Source: Mycobacterium gordonae (GTDB lineage: Bacteria > Actinomycetota > Actinomycetes > Mycobacteriales > Mycobacteriaceae). From it: a DNA stretch of 64,000 bases. Under the pieces are notes generated by a model. It was not told the origin of the DNA. It saw nothing but the letters and a program-made list of their open reading frames with translations, and ran no database searches. The position numbers and the translations under genes are program-made. Below, in pieces: positions 52,411 through 60,794 of the stretch; positions within the stretch are counted from its first letter, which is position 1; the number at the start of each line of letters is the position of its first letter. The stretch is from NCBI RefSeq assembly GCF_017086405.1, contig NZ_CP070973.1:372001-436000 (forward strand), written 5' to 3'.

Positions 52411-53448
52411 TTATCGGCCGGGCTGCACCAAGATCCGGATCGGATTGCCTTCCTGGCGCTCCAGCATCTCGATGCCGGCATGGATGTCTTGCAGCGGGAT
52501 GACCTGGCTGATGGATCGCGAAAGATCAAGGCGTCCATAGGAAACCAGCTTGGCCAGGGTTTCGATGTCGACGTTCTGATAGCCGAGATGCCCCAGCGCC
52601 TGCTTGCGGCTCAACCCGAACATGGCAGTCGGGCCCACCGTCGGCGACTCCGCGCTCATGCCCACGCCCACCAGCCGGCCACCCGCGGTCAGGGAGTCCA
52701 GTGCCTGCTCGAAGGTCACCTTCAACCCGACGGCGTCGAATGCGACGTCGAGCTTCCGGCCGCCGGTAACTTCGGCGATCTTGTCCTGCAACCGATCGTC
52801 GCGGGTGTCGAACGCGTAGTCGGCCCCGATCTCCAGCGCGCGCTCGAGCACGGCCGGGTTGATGTCGAGCGCGATCACCGGCACCGCGCCGACCAGCTTG
52901 GCGAGTTGCACGATGTGGGTGCCGACCCCGCCGAGGCCCCACACCCCGACCGACTCCCCGACCGCGACCTTGCCGGTACGCACTACGGCGCCGAACGGTG
53001 TGGACACCGCGTCGGCCAGGATCGCAGCCTGCTCGAGCGGGACGTTGTCGGGCACCCGGGTCAAGCCGGAGGCCTGCGCGAGGGTGTATTCGGCCCACGC
53101 GCCGTCATAGGCGAACGCCATCAGCTGAATTCGCAGGCAATTCGAGAGGTCCCCGCGACGGCAGTTCGGACACGCCTGGCAGGGACGGCCGGCGGCCACC
53201 ACCACCCGGTCGCCCTCGGCCCAGCCGGTCACCTCCGGTCCGAGTTGCGCGATGGTGCCCGACGCTTCGTGGCCCTGGGTCACCACCGGCGCCTGGGCCG
53301 GGAACGTGCCGTTGATCAGGCTCAGGTCCGAATGGCAGATCCCGCAGAACGCCACCTTGACCAGGACCTCACCGGGGCCCGGCTCTGGAATCGGAACATT
53401 TTCCAGCACAACCTTTTTGGTGTCGGAGTAGAAGCGCTCGGCGCGCAT
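52411..53448 (-). CDS. Zinc-dependent alcohol dehydrogenase (MDR superfamily)
   Basis: A 345-residue zinc ADH. Catalytic zinc ligands: Cys in AFCGICHSDLS and the GHE of TQGHEASG. The structural zinc site is CQACPNCRRGDLSNC. The cofactor motif is VGVWGLGGVGTHIV, with an Asp (ALDIN) that favours NAD. The ATG at 53448 begins MRAERFYSDTKKVVLE; a GTG at 53460 overlapping the molbindin stop (GTGA) is an equally good alternative. It is the second gene of a molbindin-ADH pair. Confidence 0.9.
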   Translation of the reverse strand: MRAERFYSDTKKVVLENVPIPEPGPGEVLVKVAFCGICHSDLSLINGTFPAQAPVVTQGHEASGTIAQLGPEVTGWAEGDRVVVAAGRPCQACPNCRRGDLSNCLRIQLMAFAYDGAWAEYTLAQASGLTRVPDNVPLEQAAILADAVSTPFGAVVRTGKVAVGESVGVWGLGGVGTHIVQLAKLVGAVPVIALDINPAVLERALEIGADYAFDTRDDRLQDKIAEVTGGRKLDVAFDAVGLKVTFEQALDSLTAGGRLVGVGMSAESPTVGPTAMFGLSRKQALGHLGYQNVDIETLAKLVSYGRLDLSRSISQVIPLQDIHAGIEMLERQEGNPIRILVQPGR

Positions 53449-53456
53449 GGTCGCGG

Positions 53457-53669
53457 TCACTCGACGCCGATCGTGACTTCGGTCGACTTGATGAACACGG
53501 TGGCGGGCTGACCGACGGTCAGACCCAGGTCCTGCGCGGCGTCTTTGGTGATGGACGACGTGACGATCTGATCGCCGCCGTCGAGCCGAATCTTGACGAT
53601 GGCCATCACGCTGCCGAGGGTGACTTCGCTGATGGTGCCCTTGAGTTGGTTTCTGGTCGATAGCCGCAT
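53457..53669 (-). CDS. Molbindin: molybdenum-pterin-binding (Mop/TOBE) domain protein
   Basis: A 70-residue Mop protein. It starts MRLSTRNQLKGTISEVTLG and continues with KIRLDGGDQIVTSSITKDAAQDLGL, QPATVFIKSTEVTIGVE (landmarks only). Molbindins form hexamers storing molybdate or tungstate. No molybdenum enzyme or modABC is near. Its stop overlaps or abuts the start of the alcohol dehydrogenase, an odd partner because that enzyme uses zinc. Confidence 0.87.
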   Translation of the reverse strand: MRLSTRNQLKGTISEVTLGSVMAIVKIRLDGGDQIVTSSITKDAAQDLGLTVGQPATVFIKSTEVTIGVE

Positions 53670-53696
53670 CGTCTGAGACTAGCCCCGGTCCCACCT

Positions 53697-54302
53697 TCAG
53701 TGCCGCGGCCCGAGCAGCGCCACCGACGCATCCACCGCCGGTTCGACGATGCTTCGTACCGGCCTGCCGTCTTCGACGGCCAGCGCCACCAGTTCCCGCA
53801 AGCCGCCCACCAGGATCACCGCCAACGGGACCGTCAGCGGCGGCAGCTTCGCTCGCCGGAATCCCGGACTGCCGCTCAGGTCGACCAGCACGCCGGTGAG
53901 CAACTCCAGGCCCTGGCGCTGCACCGGGCGAGCGAAATCGCCCAGGGAGGGAAGCTCACGGATCCAGCTCAGCGTGATGGCCGGCCGGGATTCGATGTTG
54001 CCGACGTACCCTCCGACCGCTTGCCGGATCTGCTGGTGCCAGTCAGCCTCGGGGTCCACGGCCGACCGGATGTCTTCGGCCATGATCTCGATCTCGGATC
54101 GCAGCAGGTCCAGGAAGCACTGCTCCTTGCTGGCGAACTGGTCGTAGAACGTGCGTTTGGAGGTGCGGGCATGGCGGACGATGTCGGCGACCGTGGTAGC
54201 GCGATACCCTCGTTCGCCGATCGATGCGGCCAAGCCGTCGAGTAGTCGCAGCCGAAACGGATCAGGTTGCGCCGCAACCGCGTCGTCAGCCACTGCCGTC
54301 AC
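53697..54302 (-). CDS. TetR-family regulator (Rv0135c type)
   Basis: A 201-residue TetR protein with the helix-turn-helix LRLLDGLAASIGERGYRATT and VADIVRHARTSKRTFYDQFASKEQ. The start is a GTG at 54302. It is divergent from the cytochrome P450 gene as in M. tuberculosis (Rv0135c/cyp138). The 116-base gap holds two palindromes with the tggtac/gtacca half-site, which are likely operators for both directions. Confidence 0.9.
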   Translation of the reverse strand: MTAVADDAVAAQPDPFRLRLLDGLAASIGERGYRATTVADIVRHARTSKRTFYDQFASKEQCFLDLLRSEIEIMAEDIRSAVDPEADWHQQIRQAVGGYVGNIESRPAITLSWIRELPSLGDFARPVQRQGLELLTGVLVDLSGSPGFRRAKLPPLTVPLAVILVGGLRELVALAVEDGRPVRSIVEPAVDASVALLGPRH

Positions 54303-54325
54303 GCGAGAGCCCTTCGCTTGTCAGG

Positions 54326-54378
54326 TTTGGTACCAAAGAGTACCGTACGGGAAGATCCTCTGGTACACCGCAGTACCA
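54326..54378. promoter_or_regulatory. Two operator-like palindromes between the TetR and P450 genes
   Basis: TTTGGTACCAAA (54326-54337) is a perfect 12-base palindrome. TGGTAC (54361-54366) and GTACCA (54373-54378) form a second inverted repeat spaced by 6 bases, and gtaccgtac lies between them. All share ggtac/gtacc half-sites, which is unlikely to be chance in one 53-base stretch. They are the best candidates for binding of the TetR protein at 53697-54302. Confidence 0.65.
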
Positions 54379-54418
54379 CCCCTGACCAAAGGGGCAGAAC
54401 GTAGGGAGTCGCACCTCC

Positions 54419-55753
54419 GTGAGCCAAGCAATCGACGCGCCCGCCGTGCCCGAAGTCCACCTGCCGCCGGCGACCCGCATCCCGAAGCTGTTCCAGGGCA
54501 TGATCTTCGCGTTCTCCCGCAAAGGCATGTTGCGGCGTCTGACCGATCGTTATGGCGCCGCCGTCACCATGCATATCCCGATGTACGGCCACATGGTGAT
54601 GGTGTCCGACCCTCAGCTGGCCAAACAGGTGTTCACCACCAGCCCCGACGAGCTCGGCAACATTCAGCCCAATCTGAGCCGGATGTTCGGATCGGGCTCG
54701 GTCTTCGGGCTGGAGGGCGACGACCATCGCCGCCGCCGTCGGCTGCTGGCGCCGCCGTTTCACGGCAAGAGCATGAAGAACTACGAGACGATCATCGAAG
54801 AGGAGACCCGGCGCGAGAGCGCGAATTGGCCCGAGGGACAGTCGTTCCCGACCCTGCCTTCGATGATGCACATCACCCTGAACGCCATCCTGCGCGCGGT
54901 CTTCGGCGCCGAGGGTGACGAGCTCGACGAGTTGCGCCGGATCATTCCGCCGTGGGTCACGCTGGGATCCCGTCTGGCGGCCGTGCCCAAACCCCAGCGC
55001 GACTACGGTCGGTTCAGCCCGTGGGGACGGCTGACGGAATTCCGGCGGCAGTACGACCTGGTCATCGACAAGCTGATCGACCGGGAGCGCTCAGACCCGG
55101 ACTTCGCCGACCGCAACGACATCCTCGCGCTGATGCTGCGCAGCAGGTACGACGACGGATCGGTCATGTCGCGCAAGGACATCGGCGACGAACTGCTCGC
55201 CCTGCTGGCCGCCGGGCACGAAACCACCGCCTCCACGCTGGCGTGGGCTTTCGAGCGGATCACCCGCCATCCGGCGCTGCTGGCCGACCTCGTCGAAGAG
55301 GCCGACAACGGCGGCAGTGAGTTGCGCCAAGCCACGATCCTGGAAGTGCAGCGGGCCCGCACCGTCATCGACCTCGCCGGACGGCACGTCTACTCGCAGA
55401 CCTATCAACTCGGCGAGTGGGTGATACCCCGTGGGTATTCGATCATCGTCAATATCGGTCGGATACACGAGAATCCAGAGGTCTTCCCGCATCCCGAGCG
55501 CTTCGACCCGCAGCGCTATATCGGTGGCAAGCCGTCCGCCTTCGCGTGGATCCCGTTCGGTGGAGGCACCCGGCGCTGCGTGGGGGCCGCCTTCGCCAAC
55601 ATGGAGATGGATGTCGTGCTTCGAACGGTATTGCGCCAGTTCACGATCGAGACAACGGCCGTGCCGGCGGAGCGGTGGCACGGCCGGGGTGTGGCATTCG
55701 TTCCCAAAGACGGCGGCCGAATCGCGGTGCGCCGCCGCACTGGCGGCAATTGA
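54419..55753 (+). CDS. cyp138: Cytochrome P450, CYP138 type
   Basis: A 444-residue P450 equivalent to Rv0136. The I-helix oxygen motif is LLAAGHETTASTLAWAF, the ExxR-equivalent lies in ILEVQRARTVI (E-V-Q-R), and the haem-ligand loop is FGGGTRRCVGAAFAN with the axial cysteine. The start is the GTG at 54419, with no strong ribosome-binding site. Electron partners must be encoded elsewhere. The physiological substrate is not known. It is probably derepressed when the divergent TetR releases its operators. Confidence 0.92.
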   Translation: MSQAIDAPAVPEVHLPPATRIPKLFQGMIFAFSRKGMLRRLTDRYGAAVTMHIPMYGHMVMVSDPQLAKQVFTTSPDELGNIQPNLSRMFGSGSVFGLEGDDHRRRRRLLAPPFHGKSMKNYETIIEEETRRESANWPEGQSFPTLPSMMHITLNAILRAVFGAEGDELDELRRIIPPWVTLGSRLAAVPKPQRDYGRFSPWGRLTEFRRQYDLVIDKLIDRERSDPDFADRNDILALMLRSRYDDGSVMSRKDIGDELLALLAAGHETTASTLAWAFERITRHPALLADLVEEADNGGSELRQATILEVQRARTVIDLAGRHVYSQTYQLGEWVIPRGYSIIVNIGRIHENPEVFPHPERFDPQRYIGGKPSAFAWIPFGGGTRRCVGAAFANMEMDVVLRTVLRQFTIETTAVPAERWHGRGVAFVPKDGGRIAVRRRTGGN

Positions 55754-55769
55754 GGCTGCCCTCGTGGCG

Positions 55770-55847
55770 TCGAGACTGCGGTGAGGCCAGGCCCTCGCCG
55801 CGGTGGTGACCCTGAGCGAAGTGCCGCCGCCCTCGGCGCAGACTCGA
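55770..55847. repeat. Imperfect inverted repeat after the P450 gene
   Basis: tcgagactgcg (55770-55780) faces cgcagactcga (55837-55847) with one mismatch over a 56-base loop that has further GC-rich pairs. It ends 9 bases before the convergent msrA stop, so a bidirectional terminator is plausible. It shares the gagactgcg tract with the perfect repeat at 46169-46223. Confidence 0.4.
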
Positions 55848-55856
55848 GATTGTGGG

Positions 55857-56372
55857 CTAGGAAGTAGCGTCGGCCCGTCGGGGCAGCTTCCAGCCGGGCC
55901 GCACGTAGTGGCAGGTGTACCCGTGGGGGTAGCGCAGCAGGTAGTCCTGGTGCTCGGGCTCGGCCTCCCAGAAGTCACTCGCAGGGGTGACCTCGGTGAC
56001 CACCTTGCCCGGCCACAGGCCGGAGGCTTCTACATCGGCGATGGTGTCCAGCGCCACCCGCTTCTGCTCGTCGTCGAGGTAGAAGATGGCTGAGCGGTAG
56101 CTGGTGCCGCGGTCGTTACCCTGGCGGTTCTTTGTGGTGGGGTCATGAATCTGGAAGAAGAACTCCAGCAGGGTGCGGTAATCGGTCGCCGACGGGTCGA
56201 AAACGATCTCGACGGCCTCGGCGTGCGTGCCGTGATTGCGGTAGGTGGCATTGGGCACGTCGCCGCCGCTGTAGCCGACTCGCGTGGCGATCACTCCCGG
56301 CTGCTTGCGGATGAGGTCCTGCATTCCCCAGAAGCAGCCACCCGCGAGAATGGCTTTTTGCGTGCTCGTCAT
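55857..56372 (-). CDS. msrA: Peptide methionine-S-sulfoxide reductase MsrA
   Basis: A 171-residue MsrA equivalent to Rv0137c. The active-site motif is [10 protein letters not shown] with the catalytic Cys at 13. The substrate residues are in [18 protein letters not shown], and the resolving Cys may be in [10 protein letters not shown]. It reduces methionine-S-oxide in proteins with thioredoxin. The ATG at 56372 begins MTSTQKAI; a longer upstream reading lacks homology. It is divergent from Rv0138. Confidence 0.95.
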   Translation of the reverse strand: MTSTQKAILAGGCFWGMQDLIRKQPGVIATRVGYSGGDVPNATYRNHGTHAEAVEIVFDPSATDYRTLLEFFFQIHDPTTKNRQGNDRGTSYRSAIFYLDDEQKRVALDTIADVEASGLWPGKVVTEVTPASDFWEAEPEHQDYLLRYPHGYTCHYVRPGWKLPRRADATS

Positions 56373-56445
56373 TGCTGTCCTCCTAACCGGCCCCGGGGCC
56401 GGTAACGCCCCCAGGCTACACTCCGCCCGTGAGGTGTAACGGCTC

Positions 56446-56952
56446 GTGAGCGGCCCGGAATTCCCCAAAAGTGAACTGGCGGCGGCCTTCGCGCAATTCG
56501 AACAAACTGTCGCCCGAGCGGCCGAAACGCACGACTGGGACGCCTGGGTGCAGCACTACACTCCGGACGTCGAATACATCGAGCATGCGGCGGGCACCAT
56601 GCACGGGCGTGACGAGGTGCGCACCTGGATCAAGCGCACGATGACCACGTTCCCGGGCAGTCACATGGTGGAGTTCCCGTCGCTGTGGTCGGTCATCGAC
56701 GAGCCCACCGGGCGCATCATCATGGAGCTCGACAATCCGATGCGTGACCCGGGCGACGGCAGCGTGATCACGGCGACGAACATCTCGATCATCACCTACG
56801 CCGGCGACGGACTGTGGCGCCGCCAGGAGGACATCTACAACCCGCTGCGCTTCGTGCAGGCCGCGCTGAAGTGGTGTCGCACGGCGCAGGCATTCGGCAA
56901 CCTCGACGAGGATGCCGCAGCGTTCCTGAAGCAGTACGGCGGCGCACAGTGA
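56446..56952 (+). CDS. NTF2-like/SnoaL-fold protein (Rv0138 type)
   Basis: A 168-residue protein of the nuclear transport factor 2 fold. It has [60 protein letters not shown] and [14 protein letters not shown]. The fold is used by SnoaL cyclases, limonene-epoxide hydrolases and ketosteroid isomerases; the reaction here is not known. It starts on the GTG at 56446 and overlaps the next gene by GTGA at 56949. Confidence 0.87.
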   Translation: MSGPEFPKSELAAAFAQFEQTVARAAETHDWDAWVQHYTPDVEYIEHAAGTMHGRDEVRTWIKRTMTTFPGSHMVEFPSLWSVIDEPTGRIIMELDNPMRDPGDGSVITATNISIITYAGDGLWRRQEDIYNPLRFVQAALKWCRTAQAFGNLDEDAAAFLKQYGGAQ

Positions 56953-57973
56953 GCGACCGGCCGAAATTGGTGATCGGCGCCAACGGTTTTCTCGGTTCGC
57001 ACGTCACCCGGCTCCTGGTTCAGGACGGCCACGAGGTCCGGGCGATGGTGCGGCCCACCGCCAACACCCGCGCGATCGACGATCTACCGCTGCACCGTTT
57101 TCACGGCGACATCTTCGACACCGCCGCCGTCCGGGAAGCCATGGACGGTTGCGACGACGTCTACTACTGCGTGGTCGACACCCGCGCCTGGCTGCGCGAC
57201 CCGGCGCCACTGTTCCGCACCAACGTCGAGGGCCTGCGCAACGTGCTCGATGTTGCGAAAGAATTTGAGCTGCATCGATTTGTTTTCACCAGCACGTACG
57301 CGTCGGTAGACCGCCGGCAGGGTCACGTCGCCACCGAAGCCGACCGGATCGGTTCCCGCAAAGTCACTCCCTACGTCCAGTCGCGGGTACAGGCCGAGGA
57401 TCTGGTGATGCGCTACGCCGCCGACTACGGCGTGCCTGCCGTCGCGATGTGCGTCTCCACGACCTACGGCAGCGGCGACTGGGGCCGCACCCCGCACGGC
57501 GCGTTCATCGCCGGCGCGGTGTTCGAAAAGCTGCCGTTCCTGATGAGCGGCATCTCGTTGGAGGTGGTCGGCGTCGACGACGCCGCCCGGGCCATGATCC
57601 TGGCCGCCGAGCGGGGCCGCAACGGCGAGAAGTACCTGATCTCCGAACGCATGATCGCCCTGACCGACGTGGTGCGCATCGCCGCCGACGAGGCCGGGGT
57701 CGCACCCCCCCGGGCCGGTCGATTCCGGTGCCCGTGCTCTATGCCCTGGGCGCGCTGGGCAGCCTGCGTACCCGGCTCACCGCCAAGGACGCCGAACTCA
57801 GCCTCGACTCGGTGCGGATGATGCGCCCCGAGGCTCCCGTCGACCACGCCAAGGCGGTGCGCGAGTTGGGTTGGCGGCCGCGCCCGGTGGAGGAATCGAT
57901 CCGCGAGGCGGCGCGGTTCTGGGCGGCCATGCGCAAAGCCGGCACGCGGAGCGAGACGGCCGCATCGGGATAA
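56949..57973 (+). pseudogene. NAD-dependent epimerase/dehydratase (Rv0139 type), frameshifted in a C7 run
   Basis: An extended SDR starting on the GTG at 56949. Visible: VIGANGFLGSHVTRLLV (GxxGxxG), VFTSTYASVDR (catalytic Ser/Thr) and YVQSRVQAEDLV in place of YxxxK. After VRIAADEAGVAPPR the frame is lost at seven C residues (57705-57711). Another frame continues without error as IPVPVLYALGALGSLRTRLTAK and WRPRPVEESIREAARFW to the TAA-type stop at 57973. One more C would give a 341-residue protein, close to Rv0139. It is either a homopolymer sequencing error or a real frameshift. Confidence 0.85.
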
Positions 57974-57983
57974 GCTCGCGGCA

Positions 57984-58799
57984 ATGGCACGTGTTCACGT
58001 CGACCTGAGCGGGCCGCCCCAGACCATGCTGGCGACGCTGTACGCCAAGGCGCTCGATGCTGATGCGCCGAAGTCGATCCTGGGCGACGAGTACGCCAAG
58101 GCCGCGGTGCAGCAGATCGATTACGACTGGGCCGCAACGACTATCACCGCGCGGCGGGCCCCGTCGGTCGCCATCCGCAGCGCTCATTTCGACAACTGGG
58201 CGCGCCAGTTCCTGGCCGCACACCCCGAGTCGACGGTGTTGCACGCGGGCTGTGGGCTGGATGCCCGGGTATACCGCCTAGATCCCGGACCCGATGTGCG
58301 GTGGTTCGACATCGACTATCCGGACGTGATCCGGCTGCACGAACAGGTATACCCCGCCCGAGACGGCTACCACCGGGTCGCGGCTTCGGTGACCGACCCG
58401 CAGTGGCTGGCCGACATACCCGCCGACCGTCCCACCCTGTTCCTCGGTGAAGGCTTGACGATGTACCTCACCAAGGACGAGGGCCTGGCCTTGCTGCGGC
58501 GAGTCGTCGGCCGGTTCCCGTCCGGTGAACTGCAATTCGACGCCTTCAACACGCTCGGGATACGCACGCAGTTCCTCAACTCCGTGGTGCGCCGCTCCGG
58601 GTCCACGCTGTGCTGGGGGATCCACGGGCCGTCCGACATCCTCGACGCCGTTCCGGGCGTGCGACAGTTGGCCTGGCAGTCGGTGTTCGACAGCGAGACG
58701 TTCCAGCTGGTGTCACCCGCGGTCCGCCGGTTGGGCCGGATCATGGCGTTGGCGCCCATGCTGCGGAACATGGCGCAGTACCACCGCTATGCCTTCTGA
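57984..58799 (+). CDS. Class I SAM-dependent methyltransferase (PPM/leucine-carboxyl type)
   Basis: A 271-residue methyltransferase. The SAM motif is TVLHAGCGLDARVYRLDPG, then WFDIDYPDVIRL and TLFLGEGLTMYLTKDEG, which fits the large mycobacterial group of putative S-adenosylmethionine-dependent methyltransferases. A substrate is not known. It is not at this position in M. tuberculosis, although Rv0145/Rv0146 nearby are relatives. The ATG at 57984 lies 11 bases after the epimerase stop, so both may share a transcript. Confidence 0.86.
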   Translation: MARVHVDLSGPPQTMLATLYAKALDADAPKSILGDEYAKAAVQQIDYDWAATTITARRAPSVAIRSAHFDNWARQFLAAHPESTVLHAGCGLDARVYRLDPGPDVRWFDIDYPDVIRLHEQVYPARDGYHRVAASVTDPQWLADIPADRPTLFLGEGLTMYLTKDEGLALLRRVVGRFPSGELQFDAFNTLGIRTQFLNSVVRRSGSTLCWGIHGPSDILDAVPGVRQLAWQSVFDSETFQLVSPAVRRLGRIMALAPMLRNMAQYHRYAF

Positions 58800-58845
58800 C
58801 GCCTCCTGACGGGAATGCCGCCGCCGCGACGGCGTTGAACGTCTC

Positions 58846-59220
58846 ATGAGCCATCCCGAAATCAAGGAACCCAGTGCGGGTCACCCGATCACTATCGAAC
58901 CGACCCGGGGGCGGGTGCAGGTCCGGGTCAACGGCGAGCTGGTCGCGGACACCACGGCGGCCCTGGGCCTGCAGGAGGCCACTTTGCCTCTGGTGCAATA
59001 CATTCCGTTCGCCGATGTGGTGCAAGAGCGGCTTACCCGGACGGACACCAGCAGCTACTGCCCGTTCAAGGGTGAGGCCAGCTACTACAGCGTGACGACC
59101 TCGGCCGGTGACACCGTCAAGGACGTCATCTGGACCTACGAACAGCCCTATCCCGCGGTCGCCGCGATCGCCGGGCACCTCGCGTTCTATCCGAACAAGG
59201 CTGAGATCAACGTCAGTTAG
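58846..59220 (+). CDS. DUF427 family protein (Rv0140 type)
   Basis: A 124-residue protein with the DUF427 pattern RVQVRVNGELVADTTAALGL, then LPLVQYIPFADV, then SSYCPFKGEASYYSV and a terminal VAAIAGHLAFYPNKAEINV. A single beta-tent fold is expected. A few DUF427 proteins have been described as enzymes, but no function is general. It starts on the ATG at 58846. Its stop is followed at once by the 56-bp repeat pair. Confidence 0.88.
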   Translation: MSHPEIKEPSAGHPITIEPTRGRVQVRVNGELVADTTAALGLQEATLPLVQYIPFADVVQERLTRTDTSSYCPFKGEASYYSVTTSAGDTVKDVIWTYEQPYPAVAAIAGHLAFYPNKAEINVS

Positions 59221-59332
59221 CGGGTCTGATGGCGGCGACCCGCATCGCCCGGCTGCGCCGCGCTTGCGATCGCCGCCGGGTCTGATGGCGGCGACCCGCA
59301 TCGCCCGGCTGCGCCGCGCTTGCGATCGCCGC
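59221..59332. repeat. 56-bp direct repeat, two copies, filling the gap between two stop codons
   Basis: Units at 59221-59276 and 59277-59332 both begin cgggtctgatggcggcgacc and end cgcttgcgatcgccgc; they are identical by eye. They fill exactly the interval between the DUF427 stop (ends 59220) and the stop of the convergent SnoaL-like gene (begins 59333). Read on the other strand, 38 of 43 bases match the unit of the array at 6822-7080. So both arrays belong to one repeat family. Confidence 0.92.
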
Positions 59333-59716
59333 TCAGGGGAAGACCCGGGCCAGCGCCTGGGTGTCGGTGTACTCCCGCAGCGACACGATCATGCCGTCGC
59401 GGGTGTCGAAGATGCTGACGAAGGGGCTGTCGTACTCGGTGCCATCGGCGGTGGCACCGAAAACCTGACCCTCTACCACCACCGTCTCGCCCTCGTTGAC
59501 GCAGCGGCGCAGATCGATATTGACCTCGAAGACCTGCTTACGCCGTTCGATCACGCGCCGCATGGTCTTCTTGTCCCACTCTTCACGCGTGACGATGGTC
59601 CAGTAGGTGAAGTCGTCGCTGAGCAGTTGGAAGCCTTCGTCGAGGTCTCCGCCCTCGCACATGCTCTGCAGAAACATCCACGCGAGTTCGGCCTGCGGAT
59701 CGTCGAAAGGCGTCAT
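59333..59716 (-). CDS. SnoaL/ketosteroid-isomerase-like protein (Rv0141c type)
   Basis: A 127-residue NTF2-fold protein: MFLQSMCEGGDLDEGFQLLS, DDFTYWTIVTREEWD, then FDTRDGMIVSLREYTDTQAL at the end. This fold serves isomerases, hydratases and cyclases; no reaction can be assigned. The ATG at 59716 is preceded by a tandem duplication (gcgtcatcac twice), which offers another ATG-like context 11 bases upstream in a different frame. It is convergent with DUF427 across the 56-bp repeats. Confidence 0.85.
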   Translation of the reverse strand: MTPFDDPQAELAWMFLQSMCEGGDLDEGFQLLSDDFTYWTIVTREEWDKKTMRRVIERRKQVFEVNIDLRRCVNEGETVVVEGQVFGATADGTEYDSPFVSIFDTRDGMIVSLREYTDTQALARVFP

Positions 59717-59813
59717 CACGGCGTCATCACGAAGCCATCCTGTCCCGCCGGGCAGTTGGCGGTCAATTGACGCGGTCGTCGGGCAACATCCTGCGGTAGG
59801 AAGAATCATCGAG

Positions 59814-60725
59814 GTGGAGACCGTCCGAGACGTCACCTTTGCCGGGGCCGGCGGCTTCGGCGAGACGCTGGCGCCGTTGCGGCGGGGCCGCGGTGACCCC
59901 TGTTTCCGAACCGGCGGCGGCGGCGTCATCTGGCGGACCAGCCTGTTGCCCAGCGGGCCGGTCACCGCGCGGATCAGCCGTGTCGGTCGCGACACGGCCC
60001 GCTGTCAGGCCTGGGGAGCCGGCGCGCCGGAGTTCGTCGAGCTGTTCCCGGCGATGCTCGGCGCCGATGACGACGCGTCGGATTTCCAGCCGCAGGAGCC
60101 GACGGTGGCCGCCGCTCACCGCAAGGTGCCCAACCTGCGCCTGGGCCGCACCGCTCAGGTGCTGGAGGCGCTCATCCCGGCGGTGATCGAGCAGCGGGTG
60201 CCCGGTGCCGATGCGTTCCGGTCCTGGCGGGTACTGGTGACCAAGTACGGCACGCAGGCGCCAGGACCGGCGCCCCAGGGCATGCGGGTGCTGCCCTCGG
60301 CGGATGCGTGGCGGTACATCCCGTCCTGGGAGTTCCACCGCGCCAACGTCGATCCCGGACGCGCGCAGACGGTAGTGCTGTGCGCGCGCCGTGCGTCGTC
60401 GCTGGAACGGCTGGTGTCACTGCCGCCGGAGCGGGCGCGGCAGGCGCTGATGTCACTACCTGGTGTTGGGGTGTGGACGGCGGCCGAGACGGCGCAGCGC
60501 GCGTTCGGCGATGCCGATGCGTTGTCGGTGGGCGACTACCACGTGCCGAAGATGATCGGCTGGACGTTGATCGGCCGCCCGGTCGACGACGCGGGCATGC
60601 TCGAGTTGCTGGAACCGATGCGGCCGCACCGGCACCGGGTGGTCCGGGTGCTCGAAGCCAGTGGTCTGGCCTATGAACCGCGACGCGGTCCCCGCCTCCC
60701 GGTGCAGCAGATCCACCCGCTCTAA
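59814..60725 (+). CDS. HhH-type DNA glycosylase-like protein (Rv0142 type)
   Basis: A 303-residue protein similar to AlkA/3-methyladenine glycosylases. The helix-hairpin-helix is LMSLPGVGVWTAAETAQRAF, followed by the segment DADALSVGDYHVPKMIGW with the likely catalytic Asp. It would excise damaged bases. The start is the GTG at 59814 (METVRDVTFAG), with TAGGAAG about 12 bases upstream. Same length class and position as Rv0142. DNA-repair activity is inferred from the domain. Confidence 0.83.
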   Translation: METVRDVTFAGAGGFGETLAPLRRGRGDPCFRTGGGGVIWRTSLLPSGPVTARISRVGRDTARCQAWGAGAPEFVELFPAMLGADDDASDFQPQEPTVAAAHRKVPNLRLGRTAQVLEALIPAVIEQRVPGADAFRSWRVLVTKYGTQAPGPAPQGMRVLPSADAWRYIPSWEFHRANVDPGRAQTVVLCARRASSLERLVSLPPERARQALMSLPGVGVWTAAETAQRAFGDADALSVGDYHVPKMIGWTLIGRPVDDAGMLELLEPMRPHRHRVVRVLEASGLAYEPRRGPRLPVQQIHPL

Positions 60726-60794
60726 GGGTTAGCGGCAGTCTCATCGGGTACCCGACCGTAGAACACCAAGTGAAAATTTCCAGGGGGCAAACCG

